NCBI RefSeq assembly: GCF_002332425.1
Contig: NZ_NRGS01000016.1
Coordinates: 1-33,754 of the forward strand
Source of the DNA: Brachybacterium alimentarium
GTDB taxonomy: Bacteria; Actinomycetota; Actinomycetes; Actinomycetales; Dermabacteraceae
DNA: 33,754 nt
Direction: 5' to 3'
Under the pieces are notes generated by a model. The model made no database searches and was not told where the DNA came from. It saw only the letters and a list, made by a program, of their open reading frames with translations. Positions within the stretch are counted from its first letter, which is position 1. Each line of letters begins with the position of its first letter. The translations under genes and the position numbers were made by a program. Positions 22,017-29,529 of this stretch are shown here, piece by piece.

Positions 22017-24145
22017 GCGGAAGCCTCAGCACGCACCGGAAGGCTCCCGTCGGCGGGCAGCGGGAAGTGACAGGCGACCGAGTGGGAGTCGCCCTCCTCC
22101 CCGAACTCGTGCACGGGAGGAGTGGTCGCGCAGATCTCCTGGGCGAAGGGGCAGCGGGTGCGGAACCGGCACCCTGACGGAGGATCCGTCGCGTTGGGCA
22201 GCTCGCCCTCCACGAGCAGCCGGTCGCGCTCGTCCTCGCGGTCGACCGTCGGGACCGCATCGATCAGCACACGCGTGTACGGGTGCCGCGGCGTCTCGCT
22301 CACGACGTCGGCGGGCCCCTGCTCGACCATCATTCCCAGGTACATGACGCCGATCCGGTCGGCCATGTGCCGCACCACGGACAGATCGTGACTGATGAAG
22401 ACGTAGGCGAGGCCGTGCTCCGCCTGGACGTCCTTCATGAGGTTCAGGACCTGCGCCTGGACCGACACGTCCAGAGCACTGACCGGCTCATCGCAGACCA
22501 CCAGCCGGGGGCCGAGTGCCAGCGACCTGGCCAGACCGATGCGCTGCACCTGCCCGCCCGAGAACTCATGCGGATAGCGCTCGAGCACGTCGTCGGCCAG
22601 TCCGACGTCTGCCACGAGCTCCTCGGCACGTTCCGACCTCGAGTCCTTCGTCCCGATCCGTTGGATGACCAGGGGCTCCGAGAGCACCTCGTCGATGCGC
22701 ATCCGTGGATCCATCGCCGCGCTGGAGTCCTGGAACATCATCTGCACCTCACGGTGCGCCGCCCTGGACTCGCGCCGGCCCGTGACCACGGTGACGTCCT
22801 CGTCGTTCAGCCGCAGCTCCCCTCGGGTCGGGTTCTCCAGAAGGGCGATCAACCGGCCGAGGGTGGATTTCCCGCACCCGGACTCCCCGACCAGCCCGAA
22901 GGTCTCGCCCTCCCGCACCGAGAAGCTGACGTCGCTGACGGCGCTCACCGTCCCGACGGTGCGGCGGATGAACGATCCCCCCAGGGCCGGGTACTCCTTG
23001 GTCAGACCCGCGACATCCAGCACGGTCCCCGGTGCCTCGCCTGCGTCCGTGGCCGCGGAGTGGCCTCGGCCACCGACGGGCGTCTCGGGCGTGCGCACGT
23101 CGTCGAGGTCGTGGCCGGCCTCGGCCAGATCGCCGGGGTGCAGACAGGCGACCTCATGACGGTCGCCGCGCGTGATCACAGGCACCGGACCGCTCCGGCA
23201 GTCCTCCTGGGCCGCGTGGCAACGCGGGGCGAACGGGCAGCCGGTGGTCTCGCTGCGGAGGTCCGGTGGCATGCCGGGAATCGCGAAGAGGCGGTCGTCC
23301 CCCTGCCGTGCACGTTCGGGCAGCGCGGCCAGCAGCGCCCGGGTGTACTGGTGCGCCGGATCGCGGAAGAGCTCCTGGGCAGGGGCGGATTCGACCACCC
23401 GGCCCGCGTACATCACGGCGACCTCGTCCGCTCGCCCCGCGACCACACCGAGATCGTGGGTGACCAGGATCGTGGCCGATCCGAACTCGTCCTGGATGTC
23501 CTCGATCAGATCGAGGATCTGACGCTGAGTGGTCACGTCCAGAGCGGTCGTGGGCTCATCCGCTATCAGCAGCTGGGGATGATTGACCAGCGCCATCGCG
23601 ATCATCGCGCGTTGCCGCATACCGCCGGAGAGCTGGTGCGGGAAGTCGTCGACGATGCGATCTGCTCGCGGCATCCCGACCCGTCGGAGGATGTCCACCG
23701 CACGGGTCCGGGCGTCGCGGCGCGAGAGCCCCTCATGGATCATGGCGCCCTCGGAGACCTGTGCCCCGATGGTCATGGTCGGGTTCAACGACGTCATGGG
23801 GTCCTGGAAGATCATTCCGATCTCGGTCCCGCGCCGGCGTCGCGACTCCCTCCCGCTCACGGCGGTCAGGTCCACCCCGTCGAACCGGATGGATCCGGAG
23901 GAGACGTGACCGTTGCCGGGCAGGAGCCCCATCACGGCGAGTGCGGTCATCGTCTTGCCGCTCCCGGACTCTCCGACCACGCCGAGCATGCGTCCGGCGC
24001 GCACCGTCAGATCCACGCCACGCAGAGGGGTGGCGACACCCTTGCGCTGCGGGATGGAGACGTGGAGGTCGGAGATGTCCAGCAGGACATCATCTGCCGG
24101 GGCGGGAGGGGTCATCTCATTCCTTGTGGTCAGGTCGTGACTCAT
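22013..24145 (-). CDS. fused double ATPase of an oligopeptide/oligosaccharide-type ABC importer
   Basis: The protein has 710 residues with two complete ATPase domains in one chain, equal to DppD plus DppF. The first has Walker A GESGSGKT at 58-65, signature LSGGMRQR at 172-179 and Walker B LLIADEP at 192-198. The second has GESGCGKST near 420-428, FSGGQVQR near 529-536 and VVCDEP near 549-554. Each domain ends in the family's cysteine motif (GCPFAPRC with two later Cys, and GCRFRTRC with two later Cys). In related Opp/Dpp ATPases this motif can hold an iron-sulfur cluster. It follows the permease gene by 4 bases. Fused forms are common in Actinobacteria. The partner genes decide substrate: despite the family name, several such systems carry oligosaccharides. 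Confidence 0.93.
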   Translation of the reverse strand: MSHDLTTRNEMTPPAPADDVLLDISDLHVSIPQRKGVATPLRGVDLTVRAGRMLGVVGESGSGKTMTALAVMGLLPGNGHVSSGSIRFDGVDLTAVSGRESRRRRGTEIGMIFQDPMTSLNPTMTIGAQVSEGAMIHEGLSRRDARTRAVDILRRVGMPRADRIVDDFPHQLSGGMRQRAMIAMALVNHPQLLIADEPTTALDVTTQRQILDLIEDIQDEFGSATILVTHDLGVVAGRADEVAVMYAGRVVESAPAQELFRDPAHQYTRALLAALPERARQGDDRLFAIPGMPPDLRSETTGCPFAPRCHAAQEDCRSGPVPVITRGDRHEVACLHPGDLAEAGHDLDDVRTPETPVGGRGHSAATDAGEAPGTVLDVAGLTKEYPALGGSFIRRTVGTVSAVSDVSFSVREGETFGLVGESGCGKSTLGRLIALLENPTRGELRLNDEDVTVVTGRRESRAAHREVQMMFQDSSAAMDPRMRIDEVLSEPLVIQRIGTKDSRSERAEELVADVGLADDVLERYPHEFSGGQVQRIGLARSLALGPRLVVCDEPVSALDVSVQAQVLNLMKDVQAEHGLAYVFISHDLSVVRHMADRIGVMYLGMMVEQGPADVVSETPRHPYTRVLIDAVPTVDREDERDRLLVEGELPNATDPPSGCRFRTRCPFAQEICATTPPVHEFGEEGDSHSVACHFPLPADGSLPVRAEASA

Positions 24146-24149
24146 CGCG

Positions 24150-25142
24150 TCACCGCTTCCTCAGTCGCACTTCGAAGGCGTCACGCAAGCCGTCACCCAC
24201 GAAGTTGAAGGACAGCACCAGCAGGATGATGAGGATCCCGGGCGGGTACACCAGCCACCAGTGCGACGAATAGATCTCGGAGAGGCCGGACGAGAGCATC
24301 CCGCCCCAGTTCGCGGCCGGAGGGGGCACCCCGAGGCCGAGGAACGAGAGGTAGGCGACGTAGAGGATCGCGTCGGCGATCTGGAAGGTCGCGTTGACGA
24401 TCACGGTGCCGATCGCGTTGCGGACGACATGGGTGCGGACCGCCCTCAGCGAGCCTCCTCCCATCCCGCGCATGGCGACGATGAAGTCTCGCGAGCGCAG
24501 CGCGATGGAGTCGCCTCGGATCATGCGGGCGGGGTTCAGCCAGGCGAAGGCGGCGATGGTGAGGACCAGCATCGGCACCGTCGGCGTGATGATGGTGGCG
24601 ATCAGCATGAACAGGAAGAGGGCGGGGATGGAGAGCAGCGCATCCACCACGCGCATCATCACCGCGTCGACCCAGCCTCCGACGAATCCGGCGGTCGCTC
24701 CCCACAGCGTGCCGAAAGCCGTGGCGAGGAGACCGGCCGCGAGGCCGACGATCAAGGAGGTCTGTCCACCGAACATCAGGCGGCCGAGCTGGTCATAGCC
24801 CACGCCGTCCGTGCCCAGCGCGTATCCCTCGACGCCGGGGGCGGCGTAGGCGTTCGCCAGATCGGTGTGCACCTGGTCCGTGGGATGCAGCAGGGGCCCC
24901 AGGAAGCTGAAGGCCACGAGCCCGACGATGAGCAGGAGGCCGACGGCGGCCAGCCTGTTCTCGAAGAACACTGCTGCGCCCTGCCGCCCGAGGCTGCTGC
25001 GGCGCCGTCGGCCGCTCCGGCCTCCCCGGCCCCGTGCAGCGAGTCCAGGGGGTGTTTCCAGGGGCGTCTCTGCGGAGCCGGCAGGGCCCGTTGACGTGGC
25101 ACCGGGCTTGCCGTGCCCGCCAGCTGGAATGGTCGACGTCAT
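24150..25142 (-). CDS. ABC permease, DppC/OppC type
   Basis: The protein has 330 residues. A Gly/Pro/Arg-rich cytoplasmic tail of about 55 residues leads to the OppC-N segment (FFENRLAAVGLLLIVGLVAF), then the external LGTDGVGYDQLGRLMFG motif, five further membrane segments, and the coupling loop around DFIVAMRGMGGG. The LGTD-x-x-G-D/Y-x-x-R pattern is typical of DppC/OppC subunits. It would form the membrane channel with the DppB-like protein. The start overlaps the stop of that gene by one base (TGATG). Confidence 0.93.
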   Translation of the reverse strand: MTSTIPAGGHGKPGATSTGPAGSAETPLETPPGLAARGRGGRSGRRRRSSLGRQGAAVFFENRLAAVGLLLIVGLVAFSFLGPLLHPTDQVHTDLANAYAAPGVEGYALGTDGVGYDQLGRLMFGGQTSLIVGLAAGLLATAFGTLWGATAGFVGGWVDAVMMRVVDALLSIPALFLFMLIATIITPTVPMLVLTIAAFAWLNPARMIRGDSIALRSRDFIVAMRGMGGGSLRAVRTHVVRNAIGTVIVNATFQIADAILYVAYLSFLGLGVPPPAANWGGMLSSGLSEIYSSHWWLVYPPGILIILLVLSFNFVGDGLRDAFEVRLRKR

Positions 25143-26098
25143 CAGGAGTCTCCGCTCAGTCGGACACGGGGATCGGCCACCGCGTAGGCGAAGTCGGCCA
25201 GCAACGAGCCGATCACCGTCGCCAGTGCCACGATGGTGGTCGTGGCCAGCAGGATGGGGAAGTCTCGGGTCTGTGTGGCCTGCCAGAACATGAGCCCCAT
25301 GCCGGGATAGTTGAAGAGCTGCTCGACTACCAGGGCGCCGGAGAACAGCGCCGGGATGTACATGCCGAGCAGGGAGATCACCGGGAACAGGCTGTTGCGC
25401 AGCGCATGCCTGACCACGACCCGGCCACCGGAGAGACCCTTCGCCTTCGCGGTACGGATGTAGTTCTCCTGCAGGTTGTCGATCATCGACGAGCGCACGT
25501 ACCGCGTGTACGCCGCGAGCGTGGCGATGGCGAGGGTGGCCACCGGCAGGATCAGCCCGGGCCAGTCCGCGAGGATCTCCCCGAGGCCGAAGCCCTGCGG
25601 TGCCTGCGGTGGCAGGAGGGAGGTGGTCTGCGAGAACAGGACGATCAGGAGCATCCCGAGGAAGAACAGGGGTGTCGCATAGGCGAAGAGAGCGACGGCG
25701 GTCACGAAGTAGTCGGGGACCTTGCCCCGGGTGACCGCCTGGATCGCTCCCAGCGGGATCGACACCACGAGGGCGACGAACGCCGCGAGGAAGGACAGCA
25801 GCATCGTCTTGGGCAGGCGCTGCACGATGAGGTCGGCCACGGGCTGGTTCTGCTGGAACGAGAATCCGAGGTCACCGGAGGCCAGGCGACCCAGATACAT
25901 CATGTACTGGATGAGGAACGGCTTGTCGTACCCCATCTGCTCGTTGTACGCGTCGATCTGCGCCGGGGTGGCGTCGAGCCCCAGGGCGCTGCGCGCGGCC
26001 CCGCCGGGGAGGTTGTGCAGGAGCAGGAACGTCAGGAACGTGACCAGGATGATCACCACCATCGCCTGCCCTGTTCTGCGCAGGATGTACTGCCACAT
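25142..26098 (-). CDS. ABC permease, DppB/OppB type
   Basis: The protein has 318 residues. The N-terminal YILRRTGQAMVVIILVTFLTF is the conserved first helix of DppB/OppB permeases. The external LGRLASGDLGFSF segment and the coupling loop ENYIRTAKAKGLSGGRVVVR are also diagnostic, and there are six membrane helices. GAAGGAG lies about 10 bases before ATG 26098. The 81-base gap to the binding-protein gene is the largest in this operon and could allow a different mRNA level for the binding protein. Confidence 0.94.
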   Translation of the reverse strand: MWQYILRRTGQAMVVIILVTFLTFLLLHNLPGGAARSALGLDATPAQIDAYNEQMGYDKPFLIQYMMYLGRLASGDLGFSFQQNQPVADLIVQRLPKTMLLSFLAAFVALVVSIPLGAIQAVTRGKVPDYFVTAVALFAYATPLFFLGMLLIVLFSQTTSLLPPQAPQGFGLGEILADWPGLILPVATLAIATLAAYTRYVRSSMIDNLQENYIRTAKAKGLSGGRVVVRHALRNSLFPVISLLGMYIPALFSGALVVEQLFNYPGMGLMFWQATQTRDFPILLATTTIVALATVIGSLLADFAYAVADPRVRLSGDS

Positions 26099-26179
26099 GT
26101 ACGAGGTTCTCCTTCGTCCGAGAGCGTGGGGGATCGGCGCACCGGGGGCGGCATCGTGACGACGTCGGCCCCGAGCGGG

Positions 26180-27967
26180 TCACCCGCGGGTCCAGTCCTG
26201 CGGGTACATGCGCAGCATCGGATCCTGCGGGGAGATCCCCGTGAGGTCCTCCGAGAAAGCGCTCACCTTGTTGACGGGGTTCGGCATCCAGAGGACGGGC
26301 AGGTCCTCGGCCAGGTAGTCGTTGTACTCCTGGAGCGCCTCCGGATCGGAGGAGAACCGCGTGGCGTCGATCAGCTCGTCCGCCGTCTCATCGGAGTAGC
26401 TGCCCAGGTTCACCGGAGCATCCGTGGCGAAGAGACGTTCCCCCGAGGCGTAGACGGGGTAGTACCAGGAGCCCTGGGAGCCGAAGAACGACATGTCCCA
26501 CGAGCACTCCTCGCCCTCCTCACAGACCTGGCTGACCGCCACCGAGTCCGGGACCTCCTTGATCTCCAGCCCGATGCCAGCCTGCGAGAACTGGCTCTGG
26601 ATCTCCGCCATCATGCGAGAGCCTGCGGTGGATCCGGACTGGCTCGTCATCGTGAAGGCGAGCTCCCGCCCCTCCTCGATGCCTTCACCGCATTGGCCCT
26701 CCCCCGTGCCCGGGTTCACGCAGGTGCTCGCTCCGTCGGGGACCACGTCCCATCCGTTGTCCTCCAGGAGCGTCGTCGCCGCCTCGGGATCGAACCCGTA
26801 GGCGCACCCTTCGGAGGTTCCCGCAGCACCCGGCTCCTGCGGGACGGGCCCGCACGTCGGGGAGGCGGCATCATTCCACACGACCTCCGAGATCGACTCC
26901 TGGTCGATGAGCTGCTGCATGGCCTGCCGGAGGTACTTCTGCTCGAACAGCGGCCCGCTCTCGGGATTCGCGAAGTTCAGGGCCACATAGGTGATGGACC
27001 AGCCGTCCCACGGCTCGACGGTGTACCCGTTCTGCTCGATGATCTCCTGCTGGTCGAGCGCGTTGGGCGGGATGTACCCGTAGTCGATCCCTCCGGATCG
27101 CAGCAGGTTGAACTGGGAGGTGTCATCGGTGAACGGCTGGAAGACGACCTGCGACAGCTCCGCGGCATCCGCCCCCGTGTACTTCTCGTTGGCCGCGAGC
27201 ACGACTTCCCCGCCGGGCGTGAAGCTCTCGAGCGTCCACGGGCCCGAGACGGTGCTCCACAGATCGTCGGTCGCGTAGGACGCCGGGTCCTCAGCCGCCG
27301 AGACGAGGTAGTCGAAGACGTCCTGGGCGGTGTCCGGGTCGCGGTCGAGGTCCCCTACCTCCCCCTCGTCCGAGGTCTTGTCCCAGGCATGCTGGGGCAT
27401 CGGGGTCAGGGAGTTGAGCTGGTTCCCGATGTACCAGCCGGGCGAGTACACCTCGGTGGTGGTGATCGAGAACGTGGTGTCGTCGATGACGTCGAAGCTC
27501 TCGACGTTGTCGGGGAAGCCGCCCTCGGTATAGGAAGCCCAGTCCGCCTTGTTGGCAGCGATCAGGTTGAACCAGAACTCGACGTCCCGCGCGGAGATCG
27601 GGGTGCCGTCGGACCACTCCAGGTCCTTGAGCGCGGTCGTATAGGTCAGCCCGTCCTCGGAGACCTCGACGCTCTCCGCCACGGAGTGCTCGTGGTCGAG
27701 GTTGTACTCATCCTCTCCGCCCAGGTCGTAGGAGAACACAGAGGGATAGAGCGCCTGTCCGAAGATGTCGTTCTCGCCCCCGGTCTTCCCGGGCTGGGAG
27801 ATGGGCAGGATCCAGGTCGGCGTCGTCATCGCGACGCTCACCGAGCTGCCGTCGGCCGCGGCCCCTTCGGGCGTGGAGCTGCCCGCGGTGCATCCCGCCA
27901 GCAGCAGGGCGACCGCTGCGGCCGCCGCGCCGATCGCACGAGAAGACCTCCCGATCGTGGCTCTCAT
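26180..27967 (-). CDS. substrate-binding lipoprotein, family 5 (oligopeptide/oligosaccharide type)
   Basis: The protein has 595 residues. A signal peptide ends in the lipobox LLAGC (Cys26), giving a lipid-anchored extracellular protein. The mature sequence has the family 5 layout: the early AESVEVSEDGLTYTTAL and LEWSDGTPISARDV motifs, then SGPWTLESF, KYLRQAMQQLIDQE and the late YNDYLAEDLPVLWM. GGAAGGA lies 8 bases before the ATG. It is the first gene of the minus-strand operon. Family 5 proteins bind peptides, nickel, opines or oligosaccharides. The sulfatase, fucosidase and sugar kinase downstream argue for a sulfated fucosylated sugar, perhaps peptide-linked. Confidence 0.92.
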   Translation of the reverse strand: MRATIGRSSRAIGAAAAAVALLLAGCTAGSSTPEGAAADGSSVSVAMTTPTWILPISQPGKTGGENDIFGQALYPSVFSYDLGGEDEYNLDHEHSVAESVEVSEDGLTYTTALKDLEWSDGTPISARDVEFWFNLIAANKADWASYTEGGFPDNVESFDVIDDTTFSITTTEVYSPGWYIGNQLNSLTPMPQHAWDKTSDEGEVGDLDRDPDTAQDVFDYLVSAAEDPASYATDDLWSTVSGPWTLESFTPGGEVVLAANEKYTGADAAELSQVVFQPFTDDTSQFNLLRSGGIDYGYIPPNALDQQEIIEQNGYTVEPWDGWSITYVALNFANPESGPLFEQKYLRQAMQQLIDQESISEVVWNDAASPTCGPVPQEPGAAGTSEGCAYGFDPEAATTLLEDNGWDVVPDGASTCVNPGTGEGQCGEGIEEGRELAFTMTSQSGSTAGSRMMAEIQSQFSQAGIGLEIKEVPDSVAVSQVCEEGEECSWDMSFFGSQGSWYYPVYASGERLFATDAPVNLGSYSDETADELIDATRFSSDPEALQEYNDYLAEDLPVLWMPNPVNKVSAFSEDLTGISPQDPMLRMYPQDWTRG

Positions 27968-28192
27968 GAGGAGTTCCTTCCGAGGTGGGTCCGGTCCCGC
28001 AGAGGGGGACGGAGGACGGATGTGCTTCGCTGCACCGCACGAACCGAAACGACCGGGAAGACCTCCGATGTCAGAGGTCGTCCAGCTCGGTCGATAGGCC
28101 GATCGGGCTGCCGGACCCCTCGAGGGATCCGACGTATGCAGTGTGCAACCTCTAGTGGCAGAACTTCATCCTGAAACAGCCGTCGTTATCGC

Positions 28193-28206
28193 ATTGTGAT
28201 CACAAT
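28193..28206. promoter_or_regulatory. perfect palindrome ATTGTGATCACAAT, likely repressor operator
   Basis: This 14-base perfect palindrome stands out in an otherwise GC-rich window. It sits between two divergent genes, one of which encodes a ROK repressor. It is the best candidate operator for that regulator. It contains TGTGA and TCACA half-sites like Crp, but with no spacer, so a Crp-type site (6-base spacer) is not supported. Confidence 0.6.
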
Positions 28207-28223
28207 CTGGCACAACTTCGGCC

Positions 28224-28241
28224 GTCACTGCATAAAGTGAC
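28224..28241. promoter_or_regulatory. dyad GTCACT-N6-AGTGAC near the regulator promoter
   Basis: Six-base perfect arms are separated by GCATAA. The element ends 31 bases before the ROK regulator's ATG and covers its possible -10 box, so it could serve as an autoregulatory operator. The arms differ from the ATTGTGATCACAAT palindrome and share only the GTGA/TCAC core. Confidence 0.5.
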
Positions 28242-28272
28242 GCCAGTCCAGCCCCACACATCAGGAGCTTCC

Positions 28273-29484
28273 ATGGGACCCCAGGCCTCGCCGCCCCCCA
28301 CGCCCGAGACGGCGGCTCAGCGCCCGCGGGCCGCGCGCACGAGCGATGCGGAGAAGCAGGCACTCGCACTGATCGTCGCGGGAACGGCGACCTCTCGTGC
28401 AGAGCTGCGCGAGAGGCTCGGCATCTCTGCGTCGACCGCCTCCGCCCTCGTGCGCCGCCTGATCGAGTCCGGTCTCGTGAGCGAGAGCGAACACGGGACC
28501 TCCACCGGCGGTCGCCGCCCGGCGCGCCTGCAGGCGGCCGCGAACGACTCGGCATGGCTGGTCGCCGAGCTCGGGAGCAGCCACATGCGCGTGGGGCTCT
28601 CCACGGCCGACGGACGGCTGGAGGGGGTTCGCGAGCATCGGATGAACATCTCCGAGGGGCACGCCGCGAGCGTCACCGCACTCGCCGCGTCCTGGCGCGA
28701 GCTGATCGACGAGCACCCGGCGTCCACTGTCCTCGCCGGCGCCGTCGCCGTCCCCGGTCCGGTCTCCGCCCTCACCGGCGACCTCATCGCCCCAGCGCGC
28801 ATGCCCGGCTGGCACGGCGCACCGTTCGCCCGGGACCTGGCGGAAGAGCTCGCGATCCCCATCAGCATCGAGAACGACGCGCGCGCCGCGACGCTCGGAG
28901 AGCATCTCGCCCGCGCGGAGGAGAGCCAGGACCTCATCTACGTCAAGGCCGGCTCCGGCATCGGCGCCGGCCTCCTTCACCGGGGCGAGGTCGTGCGCGG
29001 CGGTTCAGGGGTCGCGGGCGACATCACCCATGTGCCCGTTCCCGGTGCCGAAGGCCGCCAGTGCAGCTGCGGCCGCGTCGGATGCCTCGAGACCGTCGCG
29101 AGCGGAGCCGCAATCACCCAAGAGCTCCTCGACCAGGGTGTGGAGATCAGCTCCATGAACGACGTGGTCGACCTTGCACTGACGTTCCATCCCGCCGCGA
29201 CAGCGGCTATCCGCCGCTCCGGGAAGCAGCTCGGCACGGCCCTGTCCCCGCTGGTCAACTTCCTGAATCCGAGCACCGTCGTGATCGGGGGCGCCCTCTC
29301 CGGCGTCGACGCGTACGTCGCCGCGGTGCGCAGCGCGATCTACGACTCGAGCCTGGCGATGAACACCCAGGGCCTCACCATCGCGACCAGCAGCGCGGGT
29401 TCCGATGCCGCCCTCCTCGGGCTCGCCCGCCTGGCGCAGGAGCTCGCCCCCGTGCGCATCCCCGGCTCCGACTCTCCCGCCTGA
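28273..29484 (+). CDS. ROK-family (NagC/XylR-type) transcriptional repressor
   Basis: The protein has 403 residues from ATG 28273, which has AGGAG 5 bases upstream; GTG 28237 lacks this. A winged helix-turn-helix occupies about 27-75 (SRAELRERLGISASTASALV, then LIESGLVSE) and is followed by GRRPARL. The rest is a ROK fold with the zinc site CSCGRVGCLE (Cys264, Cys266, Cys271) and a GAGLLHRGEVVRG segment. The ATP motif reads AELGSSHMRVG and lacks the Asp and the DxGxT pattern of true kinases, so it probably senses rather than phosphorylates sugar, although IENDAR keeps the kinase-type Asp. It is divergent to the transport/sulfatase/fucosidase operon and most likely represses it until an intracellular sugar binds. 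Confidence 0.9.
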   Translation: MGPQASPPPTPETAAQRPRAARTSDAEKQALALIVAGTATSRAELRERLGISASTASALVRRLIESGLVSESEHGTSTGGRRPARLQAAANDSAWLVAELGSSHMRVGLSTADGRLEGVREHRMNISEGHAASVTALAASWRELIDEHPASTVLAGAVAVPGPVSALTGDLIAPARMPGWHGAPFARDLAEELAIPISIENDARAATLGEHLARAEESQDLIYVKAGSGIGAGLLHRGEVVRGGSGVAGDITHVPVPGAEGRQCSCGRVGCLETVASGAAITQELLDQGVEISSMNDVVDLALTFHPAATAAIRRSGKQLGTALSPLVNFLNPSTVVIGGALSGVDAYVAAVRSAIYDSSLAMNTQGLTIATSSAGSDAALLGLARLAQELAPVRIPGSDSPA

Positions 29485-29529
29485 GCCGCCACGTCCGACA
29501 GTCCATATCAATACCTCCTGGAGGCAGCC

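Larger units (their letters stand above)
27968..28272. promoter_or_regulatory. divergent control region of the fucosidase/sulfatase operon, with four dyads
   Basis: These 305 bases separate the transport operon (minus) from the ROK regulator (plus). Four symmetric elements are visible: GACCTC-N8-GAGGTC at 28060-28079; a near-perfect 20-base palindrome centred on CTCGAG at 28112-28131 with two mismatches; the perfect ATTGTGATCACAAT at 28193-28206; and GTCACT-N6-AGTGAC at 28224-28241. A weak plus-strand promoter may be CTGGCA (28207-28212) with CATAAA (28231-28236), which would overlap the last dyad. On the minus strand TTGTGC and GATAAC could flank the perfect palindrome. The promoters are tentative; the dyads are read directly. 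Confidence 0.65.

Noticed and set aside
28193..28206. Crp-type cAMP receptor site
   Set aside because: Crp sites have TGTGA and TCACA separated by six bases; here the half-sites touch. A dedicated ROK operator is more likely.
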